Counted from the stretch's first letter, positions 46,851 through 57,448 are shown. The stretch: 64,000 bases of DNA from Linum tenue (GCA_946122785.1 CAMGYJ010000003.1:6794032-6858031); one strand, 5' to 3'. Notes: generated from the sequence alone by a model not told the origin. Translations and numbers: made by a program.

Positions 46851-48093
46851 TTAGAAGTTGGAGGTTTCCCCCCTCCTCCCTTCCACTGATCCTTTCTGAC
46901 CTCCTTCTTCTTTGGAGCATCCAGAATCTTACTGGCTTCCTTATCTCCCAACTTGCTTAACACACTGAATGAAGATGTTGAGGCCTGCAGAGGATTTTTA
47001 GCACTCTTAGAAGATATCCAGACCCGAGGCCTAGCCCCATTAAGCACTCTCTGAAATTCATCCTCAGTAGGCAGCTTTGGGGAAGGAGACCCAGCCACCG
47101 CCAAGAAAGATTACTCCAAATTTTGTGGAGCAATCCTCACTCCCTCATTCACAGAAGGACTTGAGAAAATAGCCTGCAGTTGGGGATCATCCGCACTATT
47201 TAACACTTCCTTACCCTTGCTTTCCACAGATTTCTCATCCACCACCTCTTGAGTTACCACTGGATCCGATCCCACTGGTTGAGCAGGAGAACTATCAACC
47301 TGATCCTGTTGTTGTTGTGGTTTTGCAACCCACTGCTTTTCCTGATGGGCCGCACAGGAACCAGTAACCCCAAAAAGCTTACAAACAGGACAGACTGGAG
47401 GAAGATTGCAGTACAAAACCCCTATACGAATTAAGGATTCATCATCGGGCCAAATCACCACATGATCAGGACAGTCATTCCCAGCAGTAAGCTCCACCAA
47501 AACCTTCGCAAACCCATGCCTATTACCCAATCTAGTAGTTTGATCCACCCCCAAAGGCACACCCACCCAACTGGCAATTCTGCTTAACCCTTGAAAATCA
47601 TTGTATTCGAGTGGAACATTTGAGAGATGAACCCAGATTGGCAAGGCTTTTCTACCTAAATCTTCAAAACTGATGCCCGAAACCCATGGTCTAAGATAAA
47701 GTAAGTTATTGAACCAGAACCAAGGGCCATTCTCAAGAATCCATTCACAACCTGTTGATTTGGTAATTGGATCAGCAACATCTTATCATATAATAACGAA
47801 ACCCTCACCACCCCATCCCTTCCCCAGAGCTTATTAACCCAGCGACGTAGAACATGGATAGGGGGCGGGTCTTGAAGGAATTGCCCTACTAGAAAATTCT
47901 TCCATCGCGCCGCGCCTGCTTCCCGCACCGCCTTCGGCATTCGCAGACCACCATTGATGACCTCCGGGGGAAAGTACGAGAGTCAATTGGCCTCCGAAAT
48001 ACCAAATAACGATGCCCAGGGTTTCGATGGAATCCCCTTTGCGTCGCTCTTCGGCACTTCAGAGGAAGAAGATTCGACACGCTCCTCACTCAT
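46847..48093 (-). pseudogene. LINE ORF1: DUF4283-type RNA-binding protein with zinc knuckle
   Basis: The start ATG at 48093 gives MSEERVESSSSEVPKSD and WASLFGISEAN. A TGA at 47983-47985 follows where Trp is expected, and the frame continues with FPPEVINGGLRMPKA. The DUF4283-like part has WKNFLVGQFL and VSLLYDKMLLIQLPN. After a frameshift at about 47645-47656 come PIWVHLSNVPLEY and the CCHC-type knuckle CPVCKLFGVTGSCAAH. A TAA at 47111-47113 precedes the last 86 codons. Three lesions therefore break it. Known ORF1 proteins of plant L1 elements bind element RNA. Confidence 0.82.
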
Positions 48094-48426
48094 GAGAAAA
48101 GAAAAGAAGGGGAAAGGAAGCTACTCCGGCGCAGATGCCGGAGCCGGCCGCGAGCAAGCTGATCGGAAACCTCGCAAACCTTTCTCTCAACACTCTTCTC
48201 TCTACTTTCTCTCAGCACTTCGATTAAATACATTGTATATTAATTGTTTTCACATTTTTTAAAACCGGCATGAACCGGCACAAACTGATTATACCACCGG
48301 TCGTACCATTCCACTTGCCAAACCGGCACAACGGTATAAACCGGTTTGACAACCTTGGGCGGCATGCATCAATGATCATTTCCCCCATTACTTGAACCTA
48401 CACAATACAACCAATTCAAATTATTA

Positions 48427-49190
48427 TTTTAGGAGCATATGTATTTGTCTCTAAATAGTAAATATATGATATGGGTATAAGTAACATTTATATTTGTCTC
48501 TAAAGACTATTAAAATTGTCTCCATATGATATAACTATAAGTGACATTTGTATTTGTCTCTAAAGATTATTAGGTTTGTCTCCATATGACATAATTATAA
48601 GAGACATTTGTATTTGTCTCTAGATACTTTTAGATTTGCGTCTATATATATATATATGGTTCGGCTAGCATGTGTCGGGCGTACGGTTAGACTACCGTAA
48701 GCCCGTTTGAGTTTTGCTATTTAGATCATGAATTAACCGGAGTTTTGGGCATGATACTATACCCTAACCACTAATGGATAAACCCCAGTCCCTAGTTTTC
48801 TAAACCAAATCATGAGATTCGTTTAATCTTAAAATGAAAATCAACAATCATTTTGACGAATCAGAACCGTTGATTTTCATTTTAAGATTAAATGAATATT
48901 ATGCTTTGGTTTAGTGAATTGCGGATTGGGGTTCACCCATTAGGGGTTAGGGTATAGTATCATGCCCCAAACTCCGATTAATTCATTGTCTAAATAGCAA
49001 AACTCAACGGTCGTATTGTAGTCTAACGTACGCCCGGGTGTACGCTAGGCTTTGCCATATATATATATATGGAGCATTTATATATGCATCTAAAGACTAT
49101 TAAATATGTCTCTATATGACATAACTATAAGCAACATTTGTAATTGTCTCTAAAGACTATTAGATTTGCCTGTAGAGACAAAAAAAAATT
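48427..49190. repeat. CACTA sub-terminal repeats
   Basis: About five diverged copies of a unit of roughly 60 bp, with TTTGTCTCTAAAGACTATTA and GTCTCCATATGACATAA, fill the right end of the CACTA element. They are interrupted by a foldback MITE. Such sub-terminal repeats are the known transposase-binding zone of CACTA elements. Shorter relatives (TTATTTGCTTCTATA) occur at the left end, 11950-11966. Confidence 0.75.
48658..49056. mobile_element. Foldback MITE inserted in an AT microsatellite
   Basis: The 399-bp element is almost wholly a hairpin. GAGTTTTGCTATTTAGA near the left pairs with TCTAAATAGCAAAACTC near the right. TTGATTTTCATTTTAAGATT pairs with its complement around the centre. (AT)n flanks it at 48643-48657 and 49057-49071. 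It is non-coding. Confidence 0.82.
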
Positions 49191-49416
49191 CTCCTGCTGA
49201 GACAAATAATATATTTGCCTCTAAAGCTTAGCTATAGAGACTACTACAACAATTGCTTCTAATTATTTGCTTCTATAGGCTGGTTTTTTTGTAGTGACCA
49301 ATCGTGAACCGTTAAGCACTTCCAGTGACTAGGGATAGAATAAAATTCTCTCAGTGACCAAACGTGAATATTTTAGCACTTATAGTGACCAAACTTGCAA
49401 TTTACCCTTTTTGAAA

Positions 49417-49987
49417 TTATGAAGATTATGCTCTTAATGTTATCCCTTCAAACAATTGTGTTTCACTTGATTTGAAAGCTGATCAAATTGCCTGAAATTT
49501 TATATTAGCATCTGTATTGACTTACCGTAGCAACAAATTATACATAATTTCACAAGTAAATGCATTGACAGAAACTAATTTTCTCCGACTATCGTTGTCA
49601 GAGAAAGTCTAATGATTTTTTCTAATAATATGCACTCTCTTATCCATTTTGATAAACTAGATTATAATGATGTATAGACTAGCAGGTTAAGTCAATTTAT
49701 ATAATTGTTTATGGTTGGATGGTAAAAATTTGGCCATTAACATTGAAATTTGAAATTCAAATTTCATTATTGACATATTAATATTACTAAGCTTTGGGTT
49801 ATAATTTGACGAGGTGTTGGGTTATAATAGGTCGAGGATGATAAATTTTGTATCATGAATGAAGTCCTCGCGAATTACTTATATTGGTGTGATATGGTGC
49901 TAGGTGTGACGAGCTTATTAGTTAGAAAAAGAGATGTGGTGCGAGTCAATGATTAAAGTTTAATGGTAATGGATTATTTTTACTATG
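49417..49987. other. AT-rich sequence without recognised features
   Basis: This is the right-hand neighbour of the MULE target site; it joins the sequence left of 10682 when the nested block is removed. No gene is supported. Confidence 0.4.
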
Positions 49988-51750
49988 CTTTAAAGTGCAG
50001 GAGATAGGGTCAGTAACCACTGACCTGTCAGTATTAAATCCGGATCGTAGATCTAGGGATGGAATTATTATATTGTTGGGCTGCACGTGGAGTGAGGAGG
50101 GGCATTTTTGTCCGATTTTTGAAATTTGATTTCTTTCCTTTTTTTATTTTTTCCAGCATTTATATGTGTTGTCTTTTAATGGAGGAAAGAGAAAAAGCAG
50201 ACTTCTCTCTTCCTCTCTCTTTTCTCTTTCTTCCTTTCTCTCTTCCAAAATTCTTTTTCCAGATCTAAATCTCCTTTCTTCTCTTGTTCTTCATTTTTTT
50301 CTCCAACAATCGATGAAGAAATTGCAGCCTCCCACTTCAAATTCGGTGACGCTCCAAATCCTTCTACTCTCAAGCTGCTCCTTCCTTCTGTTTTTTTCTT
50401 TTCTCGGCCTCAAAATCGATGATGCTCCATATTGTCAAAGAGGGGACAGATCTAGGTGAGTTGAGTTTGCATCTTTTGTGTTTTATTATTTTTTTTTGAA
50501 TTAATTCCGATCTTCTTCCTCTTTTTCTTTCTTTTTGCATTCGGTGTTCTTCATTGCGGAGGAGTAAATGAGAGGAGACAGAAGACGAATTTTTTTTCCT
50601 CTTCTTCCTTCTGTTTCCCCTTCTTTGAGAATATATATTGATATTACCACACTATACCATATGGTAATGTGTGCTAACTAAGTGTATTTTTATAGTCACG
50701 AGTTTTATCATGGTGGTAGTGGGTGGTAATCGACACTAGTTCCGAGAAAGAAGAGTTAGAAGACAATGAAGGGAGAGAAGAAAGTGAAGAAAGTCGTAAT
50801 TGTATATATATATTGAGATTACCACACTATACCATATGGTAATGTGTCCATACCATATGGTAATGTATGGTAACGAAATGTATTTTTATGAATATCATGT
50901 TTTTACTATGGTCGTAGAGGGTTGTAATTAGATTTACATGGTTTTACCTTCTCATACCATGTGGTATTATATGGTAATTATAATTAATTTGTGGTCCTTT
51001 GATTTACCATGTTCTACTATGGTGGTATTGTATGCTAGTTAGATTTATAATTTTCTGTAGCGTGGTTTACCAAGTTATACCATGTGGTGGTAGTTTGATT
51101 TGTAATTTTATTTTAGCATGTTATACCATATGGTATGGTATGGTATGGTAATTAGATTTTTAAATTTCTGTAGCATGTTTTACCACGTTATACCATGTGG
51201 TATTGTATGGTAGTTAGATTTTTAATTTTCTTCAACATATTTTACATGTTTTACCATGTTTTACCACGTTTTACCATGTGGTATTGTATGGTAGTTAGAA
51301 TTGTAATTTTCTTCAACATATTTTACCATGTTTTACCATGATAGTAGAAAGTGATAATCATATTTATGTTTGTAATTAGTGTCTTTAACAATGTAATATT
51401 TAATGAAAAAATCATCATTCAATTTGAGCTGGAATTAGTTTAGAGATAGTTAGGATGGTTAGATTCATTTTTGTTGAGAGAGAAGAAATAATATATTGTT
51501 TCTTTTAATAATAAAATAAAACAAAGAGTGAGAGAAAGGGGGAACCAGACAACCAGTGTGGGGTGGGGAGTGGTCCGCGTCGCGTCAGCGCGTCAGAGAC
51601 ATCATTAAATAGGGTGTGCAATTTTACCTTAGTGCTCCTCCGTGTTTTTTTTAAATAAAAAGAAAAAGCTGACACGTGGGGGCCAGGGGAAGGGGTTACT
51701 GATGGTTACTGATGGAAGGGTTACTGAGGTGATCTGGTCCCGCTTTAAAG
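49988..51750. mobile_element. Possible TIR element with a palindromic repeat core
   Basis: The left end CTTTAAAGTGCAGGAGATAG and following TCAGTAACC are matched on the right, inverted, by CTTTAAAGCGGGACCAGATC and following TCAGTAACCC. No target duplication was found. The interior starts with a T-rich, UTR-like stretch (50060-50460, plus-strand frame with CT-rich sequence) that may be captured host sequence. It then holds the repeat field at 50640-51360. The superfamily is unknown. Confidence 0.45.
50640..51360. repeat. Degenerate minisatellite built on ACCATATGGTA palindromes
   Basis: The self-complementary word TACCATATGGTA and variants (TACCATGTGGTA) recur at least ten times. Later copies form a longer unit of about 60-70 bp with ATTGTATGGTAGTTAGATTT and TTCTTCAACATATTTTACC. 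Copies are diverged, so the array is old. Confidence 0.75.
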
Positions 51751-51766
51751 TATATATTAGTACTTT

Positions 51767-52615
51767 ACAGACCGTTTGTTACCAAATGAATCGAGAATTC
51801 ATTTTATTGTAAAATGAATTATCGTGTAGAATTCATTATCAAATGAAATCTTGTGTTTGGTATGTCGTATTCAAATCTTTAGAAATAAAATGAATTGCAG
51901 TGTAGAATTCATTGTCAAATGAATTCTTGTGTTTGGTATGTCATGTGTATAAGTAATTTAGTTAAGAAAAGAATATAATTATGTCATTCTATTATAATTA
52001 GTAAATACTTGTGGAATTCATTTGGAAATTTCATCTCAATTTCTCGGAATTGCTATAATTAGTTCCAATTCCATAGAATTCAAAATTTAGAATTGAAAAT
52101 TAATTCTTTTACATACCGTTTGGTATAAATGAATTCTATAAGTTTTGAGAAATTCATTTTGAAATGAAACATTTTTGTGTTTGGTATTTAAGAGAATTCA
52201 TTTTCAATTCTAAAATTTGAATTCTATGGAATTGGAACTAGTTATAGCAATTCCGGGGAATTGAGATGAAATTTCCAAATGAATTCCACAAGTATTAATT
52301 AATTATAATAGAATGATATAATTATCCTCTTTTGTTAACTAAATTACTTATACATATGACATACCAAACACATAAATTCATTTGACAATGAATTCTACAC
52401 GACAATTCATTTGATTTCTAAAGATTTGAATATGACATACCAAACACAAGATTTCATTTGACAATGAATTCTACATGGTAATTCATTTTACAATGAAATG
52501 AATTCTCGATTCATTTGGTACCAAACGGTCTGTTAAATACCAAATACAAAAATATTTCATTTTTAAATGAATTCCTCAAAACTTATGGAATTCATTTATA
52601 CCAAACAGTATGTTA
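51767..52615. mobile_element. Large foldback element with A-B-A'-B' arrangement
   Basis: The segment 51767-52110 (A, starting ACAGACCGTTTG) is the inverted copy of 52191-52533 (ending CAAACGGTCTGT apart from small changes). The segment 52111-52190 (B, starting ACATACCGTTTGG) is the inverted copy of 52534-52615. Both blocks end in related GACCGTTTGGT/ATACCGTTTGGT words. It is non-coding. Direct copies of TTAAAGTATAT lie at 51745-51755 and 52614-52624 and might be an insertion scar. Confidence 0.75.
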
Positions 52616-52708
52616 AAGTATATCAAGTTGTATTATAATGTTAAAAGTAAAAATTAAAGTTGTATCATAAGAGAATTTGACATTTATGTCATGGTACAAC
52701 TTGAAGGG

Positions 52709-54087
52709 ATAATGACTCGTCCTGAGTATCACAATTAATTCCCGTCTAAGGTCCAAGTATAAACTTTAGCAGGGTGCAATACAGGGCAAGTATGTTTAAA
52801 TATCGACTCGAGCCGCTCCGTTTTTGGTTGAAAAGATTGCTAATTAAAGTAAATTCAGGCAAAAGTAAATGGTTTTTGAAAGTTCTATGGGAGAAGGATC
52901 AATCAGGTGTCGCTTCCCCCTAACTACTACCATGGCACGAAATGCAACTATGATCGTAGACCACACTCTCGTTTGTCAAATCAAGGGATACATTATAGGC
53001 TACTCAAGTAGCCCTTTTGGTTAAGGCAATCGATGGTTGATTACTCTCTCACTCAACCCAATGGTTGGTCGGTTTAATCGCGCTTAACCAAATTGCTTCA
53101 TTCAACATCGAGGTTTTCCCTACATCAACCTTGATAGGTGGCTTAAAAAGCCCAAGGAATCCCATCTCAATTGAGCCTCCCTTGAAAGGGGGTTTTTCCT
53201 CTAATCTAGGTTAGAATGGTCAATTGGATTGCTAAGCACAAACATGCACAATCAACATGAAAAATACCTCAATCATTAAATTAAACAATAGCCATAAGCA
53301 ATCATTCAATTCACATAAAAACTACATGGCAAATAGTTAGGGTTTCACAACACCCAAGTGAAAAAGGAAACTACTCCATGCTAGAAAGGGGAAGAGGTTA
53401 ACCATCATGGTGATGCCTCCAATCTCCTTTGAGCTTGTGTTGATATTCTCTCAAGAGAAGAATCTTCCCAATCCACCACTTGGAGCAAACCCTAGCCTTC
53501 TTTCTTCCTTGGTCCGTTCTTTCTCTCTCTAAAATATGAAGAAGAAGAAGACACTTTCTCACTCTTGGCCCCCCTTCTCTCTTCCTTTCAAGTCACATTA
53601 CATACTAGGATTGGGCTCAGTTCACGACCGTGAACTCTTCAACGCGTCCGTGAACACAGAACGTGATGTCGAAACGCACCGCTTCGCCATCAGGAGTTCA
53701 CGGTTTGGCCTCAATCTTCACGGTCTTGTTGACTATGAACTCGTCCCGCGGTAGTAACTGCAGATTTCTCCCTGGACGCATCGCGGTTCACGGTTTTGGG
53801 CTTCAGTTCACGGTCATAGTGGACCGTGATCTCATGCTAACCCGTGAACTCCGCCTAGATCACCCTTTTTGCCCGGTCTTCACCTCTTTTCGTCCAACTT
53901 TCGACTCTGGGGCTTGTTTCACCTGTTGGATCCTGTAACACACTAAAACGCACAAAACCTAGCGTAAAACCACCCTTTTAGGAGTCCAAATGCTACAAAC
54001 ACTCAAGGGAAACATGGATAAAATGTGTGCAATTAGGCCCGAATAAGATAACATTAAGATCGCTAACTTAGGGGTCGATTGTTGTCA
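52709..54087 (-). mobile_element. Antisense LTR, possibly solo
   Basis: On the minus strand the segment starts TGACAACAATCGACC. It then shows the layout of an Athila-type LTR: a stretch with repeated GTTCACGG/CCGTGAAC words (53620-53840) where the other Athila LTRs carry CACGGGC words, a GAAACCCTAAC block and a long non-coding tail. No partner LTR, purine tract or clear target duplication was found, so both ends are estimates. Confidence 0.5.
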
Positions 54088-54108
54088 CAAAAACACAAAC
54101 TTAATGAT

Positions 54109-54297
54109 GTTGACATGGATTAAACACGTAAGTAACAGATGAACTTGATAGATGAAAAACTAAAACATCAATACTTTAAAGCATTGTAGAATTCCTCAAA
54201 TTTGATAATGTTGACATGGATTAAACACGTAAGTACTGATGAACTTGATAGATGAAAATTAAAGCATGTAACTCTGTGTTGAATTGTAGTAAACATA
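54109..54297. repeat. Tandem duplication with 101-bp period
   Basis: GTTGACATGGATTAAACACG and the following GATGAACTTGATAGATGAAAA occur at 54109 and again at 54210. Between them the copies diverge. Confidence 0.75.
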
Positions 54298-54572
54298 GAC
54301 GAGTGTCGAGCTATCTAGGAAATTAGTGACAACAAAAACACAAAAATATGAATATATAAGTCATTCACCTCTAAATCTTATTGATCTTGTGCACGTCTGT
54401 TAAGTGGTTAAATGATTGTCTAGCTAGTGTGAGATACAGTGAGAATGGTGTAGCAAAAATAGTGAAGAACATTGATATTATATATCCCTCCCCTCTCCTC
54501 ATTCTCACAAGCGCTAACTTGTGGTTTGTCAAGTGTTAATGATATGAGGAATATTATGTTGCGGTGGAAATT

Positions 54573-54940
54573 AGTGATCCAATCTACCAATTTAATATAA
54601 TCCGATCATTTAAATATCCCCAATTCATTTTATTCAAATTCAATGGGATTGGTGGATTCATGGATTGATTCATGGATCCAAATAACAAATTATGATTTAA
54701 TACCTGTACTTTTGATTATTTACATTTTGGTATCTAAAATATAATTTTCATAAGAAAAATATCATTGGAAAATTACGTTTTGGTACCTAAATTTTTTATT
54801 ACGATATTTTAGTAGCTAAACCTCTTAAATTTTACATAATGATCCAAAATGCGGATGTCATTTGGATTCATGGATCAGTCCACCAATCCACTTTATCCAT
54901 GGATGCACCAATCCAATCTACAATCCAACACATTTGCCAC
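54573..54940. repeat. Dispersed repeat, copy 1 (MITE-like)
   Basis: This aligns along its length with 57762-58170. Shared blocks are TTACATTTTGGTA, TTTTGGTACCTAAATTTTTT, GATGTCATTTGGATTCAT and the CACCAATCCA/CCATTTGCCAC end. The ends of both copies are rich in AATCCA/TGGATT words, as in hAT-type MITEs, but no target duplication could be defined. Confidence 0.6.
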
Positions 54941-55690
54941 TAAATAGTCTTATATTATGTTATTAGGGATTAGGTGTAAAACCTATATAAACTGCCAAGA
55001 TTAAGCAAAAAATATACTAAAATCTGAGGGATATCCTCACCGTGCACTAGTGTCCTATTGACGATACCACATTAAAAATATTTTCGTGTTCTTTCGATTT
55101 TGCTTAGCTAGAATTGACAGTCGAGATGTATACAAAATAGTGCGGATAGAAAGTGAGACTTTGTAGGGCGTGGTATATAATGAGATGACTGTTGATTCTA
55201 CGAGGAGCAAAGGAAGTGTAAAGCAGCTCATGAATCCTTCTACCACCAATCCATAGTGATATGTTTTCTGATCATGTGAAATTCATGGAAGACTGGGATC
55301 ATTAATATCAACTGGAGCTTTGATTATTGTACGTTATTATGCAATGAATTCTGTTGCAATGTTGCATTTGATTGATCAAATGTATAAACAACAACTGGTG
55401 CAAAACAGGACAAAGTGTTTTGTAAAATAGTTTGTGGGGTGGAAATGGAATGGAATCGCCTGAAAATGTGACCTAAGCATGTACTTTGGTTTACAAAAGA
55501 GAGAGTGCAATAGAACAAACAAACAAAACATAAGAAAGTGAGATATCTCTACTAGTATAAATGCATATTTTAGATTAGATAGGGTGCGGGGCACGTAAGC
55601 CTGTCCCCCAACTCCCTCCGCCATTGGAAGTGGGTTCCACGCCATCAAATAACAAAACTGGAAACTGGAAATTTTTCATAAAGAAAATAT
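54941..55690. other. Intergenic sequence without recognised features
   Basis: No coding region, RNA gene or clear repeat was found between the MITE-like repeat and the LINE tail. Confidence 0.4.
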
Positions 55691-56970
55691 TTTTTTTTTT
55701 TTTTACAAAAGATAATCATATATTGAACAAGAAGAAATAGTTAAACCCTGGACACCAGCCAGGCCCGGAAATCAAAAGAAAGACCCATAGTCGGGAACAA
55801 AGAGAGGGCTTTACGAGCCACCAAATGGGCTACCCTATTGCTACGCCGACCTACAAATCTAACACTAAACCCAGGATTACCGGCAAAAATATGAATAATC
55901 TCCTCGAGCACAGCACCCAAGCGACTATCTCGAGCCTCCCTGCGATTGATTTTATCAATGATAACTTGCGCATCCCCTTCAAAAATAACGTCCGCCAAAC
56001 CGAACGATTGACACCACAGAACAGCCTCCCGCAGCGTGACTAATTCCACCACCAAAGGGTCCTCAATCCAAGGAAACTGCACCTCTTTCGCTAACAGAAC
56101 TTCCCGATCCTGGGTGAGGAGGACTAGACCTCCCGCCGAGTGGGACCCCCTCCGGACTGCCCCATCCCACATGCAAATAACTCCTTGCCCCCTAACCGCC
56201 TCATGATGGGTGGGAGCATCCCGGACACCACAGGGGGCTTTATCCACCGGAAGCCGAACCCATTCCTCATCCTGCAGAAATCCCAAACTCCTTGCCTTCA
56301 AAGACAACCCAGTTTCGAGAACGCCAAATACGCCATAAGACAGCCACCACCGCCATAATAACAGTATGTTGATTAATCAAATCCATCAGCCGCTTGAGGA
56401 AGAGAGGAAACGTATGATGAGGAAGCCCCTCCCCTAAGTGATTCAACCCAGCATGATCCCAAATAGCCCGAGCTACTGGACAATCAAGAAAAAGATGTTC
56501 CATGGTCTCCGATGCTGCCCAACACACCGGGCACCTGGGATGTACCGGGACCTTCTTCTCAATAAGAGTCTCAGTAGTAGGCAGAATCCGATTTAGAATC
56601 TGCCAGAGGAAGACCTTTAACTTGGGAGGGATCTTGGCTTCCCACAACCGAATCCAGCTTGCCCTATCCATCCAACTGACCCCAGATTTCCAACCCCCCC
56701 AACGCTTATCAAGAGAGACTGCTAAGTGATAGGCCGACTTGACCGAGAACACCCCATCAGGGGAATCATGCCAAATTAACCTATCCTCTATCAACTGTCG
56801 TGGAAGAGGTATAGTCTTGACGGCTCTGCACGTCGGTGGGTCAAACCATTGGCTAAGAACTTGATCATTCCATCTCCCCTCCCCAGGACAGATTACCTCC
56901 TCAACCTTCAGGTCACCCTCCTCCGGTAAAACCCGAGGGTTAAACCGCGGAGGGTCCAACTGGAGGGAAG
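55691..56970 (-). pseudogene. 5'-truncated LINE with zf-RVT and RNase H
   Basis: Only the 3' part of a plant LINE remains on the minus strand, ending in a poly-A tract (14 T at 55691-55704). The frame 56267-56959 holds the C-terminal ORF2 region: GRWNDQVLSQWFDPPTC, WHDSPDGVFSVKSAYHLAV, LWEAKIPPKLKVFLWQILNR and the zinc segment CPVCWAASETMEHLFLDC. After a frameshift near 56270-56300 the frame 55741-56307 carries an RNase H-like domain (SAGGLVLLTQDREVLLAKE, VELVTLREAVLWCQSFGL, VRFVGRRSNRVAHLVARKA). This RNase H distinguishes it from the LINE at 43400-48221, so they belong to different families. Similar words AAAGAAAATATTTT and GAAAGGAGATATTTT at the two ends may be a degraded target duplication. 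Confidence 0.85.
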
Positions 56971-57377
56971 GAATCCAATTAGAAAGGAGATATTTTCACA
57001 TGAGGGCATTCTGTTAATTAATTTTTTCCAGGGTTCCTAGGTAACCAGTTCGCGCAGTGGGAGCGAGAGCAAAAAATGTAAGGGCGCTCATTATTCAAGA
57101 ACTCAATATTCAGCGCGGCGAGAGCTCAATATTATATTATTTAAATTAATTAATTTAGTCAAATTCTTTTAGAAAGACGGTCGCTCAAGGCAGTCTAACT
57201 CGTATTAATAACTGAATGTTGTTGGGACACTCCCATAACATCATACAAAAGTCAATGTTTGAGGTGGCTGTTGCTCACATCGAACAAATATGTGCCAAAA
57301 AAGAACTCATGCCCTTTACTAGCTAAAAAATCAACATCAATATTTGAATTTCTATAAGTATGAGAAACCAAAATAAT

Positions 57378-57448
57378 ATCAGAGCCTGGTTTTGATCCAG
57401 GGACCTGTGGGTTATGGGTCCACCATGTTTTTGCTGCGCCACTTTGGT
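57378..57448 (-). tRNA. Initiator tRNA-Met (CAU), decayed copy
   Basis: The minus strand follows the plant initiator tRNA-Met closely: AGTGGCGCAGC in the D-arm, CCCATAACCCAC with anticodon CAT, then CAGGTCCC and an end GGCTCTGAT. The length (71) is one short of the usual 72. The acceptor stem begins ACCAAAG against CTCTGAT, giving two mispairs where the normal ATCAGAG pairs fully. The T-stem reads CCTGG...CCAGG, both strands changed relative to the usual CCAGG...CCTGG, so pairing is kept. The T-loop has ATCAAAA instead of ATCGAAA. It is probably a pseudogene. Confidence 0.75.

Larger units (their letters stand above)
43400..48221 (-). mobile_element. L1-type LINE, near full length, with 13-bp target duplication
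   Basis: A 4.8-kb non-LTR element lies on the minus strand. GATTAAATACATT flanks it on both sides (43387-43399 and 48222-48234). The 3' end is an A tract (T run at about 43400-43404). The 5' end at 48221 precedes an untranslated leader, then ORF1 and ORF2. All coding domains are present but interrupted. Confidence 0.92.
43149..48354. mobile_element. Short TIR element (hAT- or MULE-like) holding a LINE
   Basis: The left side GGTTGTCATGCCGG and the right side CCGGTTTGACAACC are inverted, followed inward by many ACCGG/CCGGT words. TTGGGCGGCA occurs directly outside both ends (43139-43148, 48355-48364) and probably includes the target duplication. The exact end bases do not match perfectly, so the superfamily is undecided. 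Without the LINE the element is about 370 bp and non-coding. Confidence 0.65.
11897..49296. mobile_element. CACTA (En/Spm) element, heavily interrupted
   Basis: The left end CACTACAAGAAAA and the right end TTTTTTTGTAGTG are CACTA termini. The first 25 bases of the two ends match at about 20 positions, including GCCTATAGA against GGCTATAGA. A 3-bp duplication ACC flanks it (11894-11896, 49297-49299). Joining the flanks restores an uninterrupted MULE inverted repeat, which proves the insertion. Own sequence remains at 11897-12006, 33108-36362, 42797-43148 and 48365-49296, apart from MITEs. No TNPA/TNPD-type transposase is recognisable, so it is non-autonomous. Its interior carries foreign-looking fragments (see 33425-35941). 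Its span of 37.4 kb comes mainly from later insertions. Confidence 0.9.
10691..49407. mobile_element. MULE-like element split by a large nested insertion
   Basis: The terminal inverted repeats are long: about 245 bp at 10691-10935, matched by 11745-11896 plus 49300-49407. The outermost bases GGGTAAATTGCAAGTTTGG pair with CCAAACTTGCAATTTACCC. The flanks carry a 9-bp duplication with one mismatch (ATTTTGAAA at 10682-10690, TTTTTGAAA at 49408-49416), as expected for Mutator-like transposition. Without the CACTA insertion the element is about 1.3 kb. Its interior (10936-11744) has no transposase. It contains low-copy-looking sequence with CT-rich, UTR-like and splice-like words, so it could be a Pack-MULE, but no source gene is recognised. 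Confidence 0.85.

Noticed and set aside
48427..49190. Regularly spaced repeats that might suggest a CRISPR-like array
   Set aside because: This is a plant nuclear sequence. Units are diverged and directly adjoin a CACTA end, so sub-terminal transposon repeats explain them.
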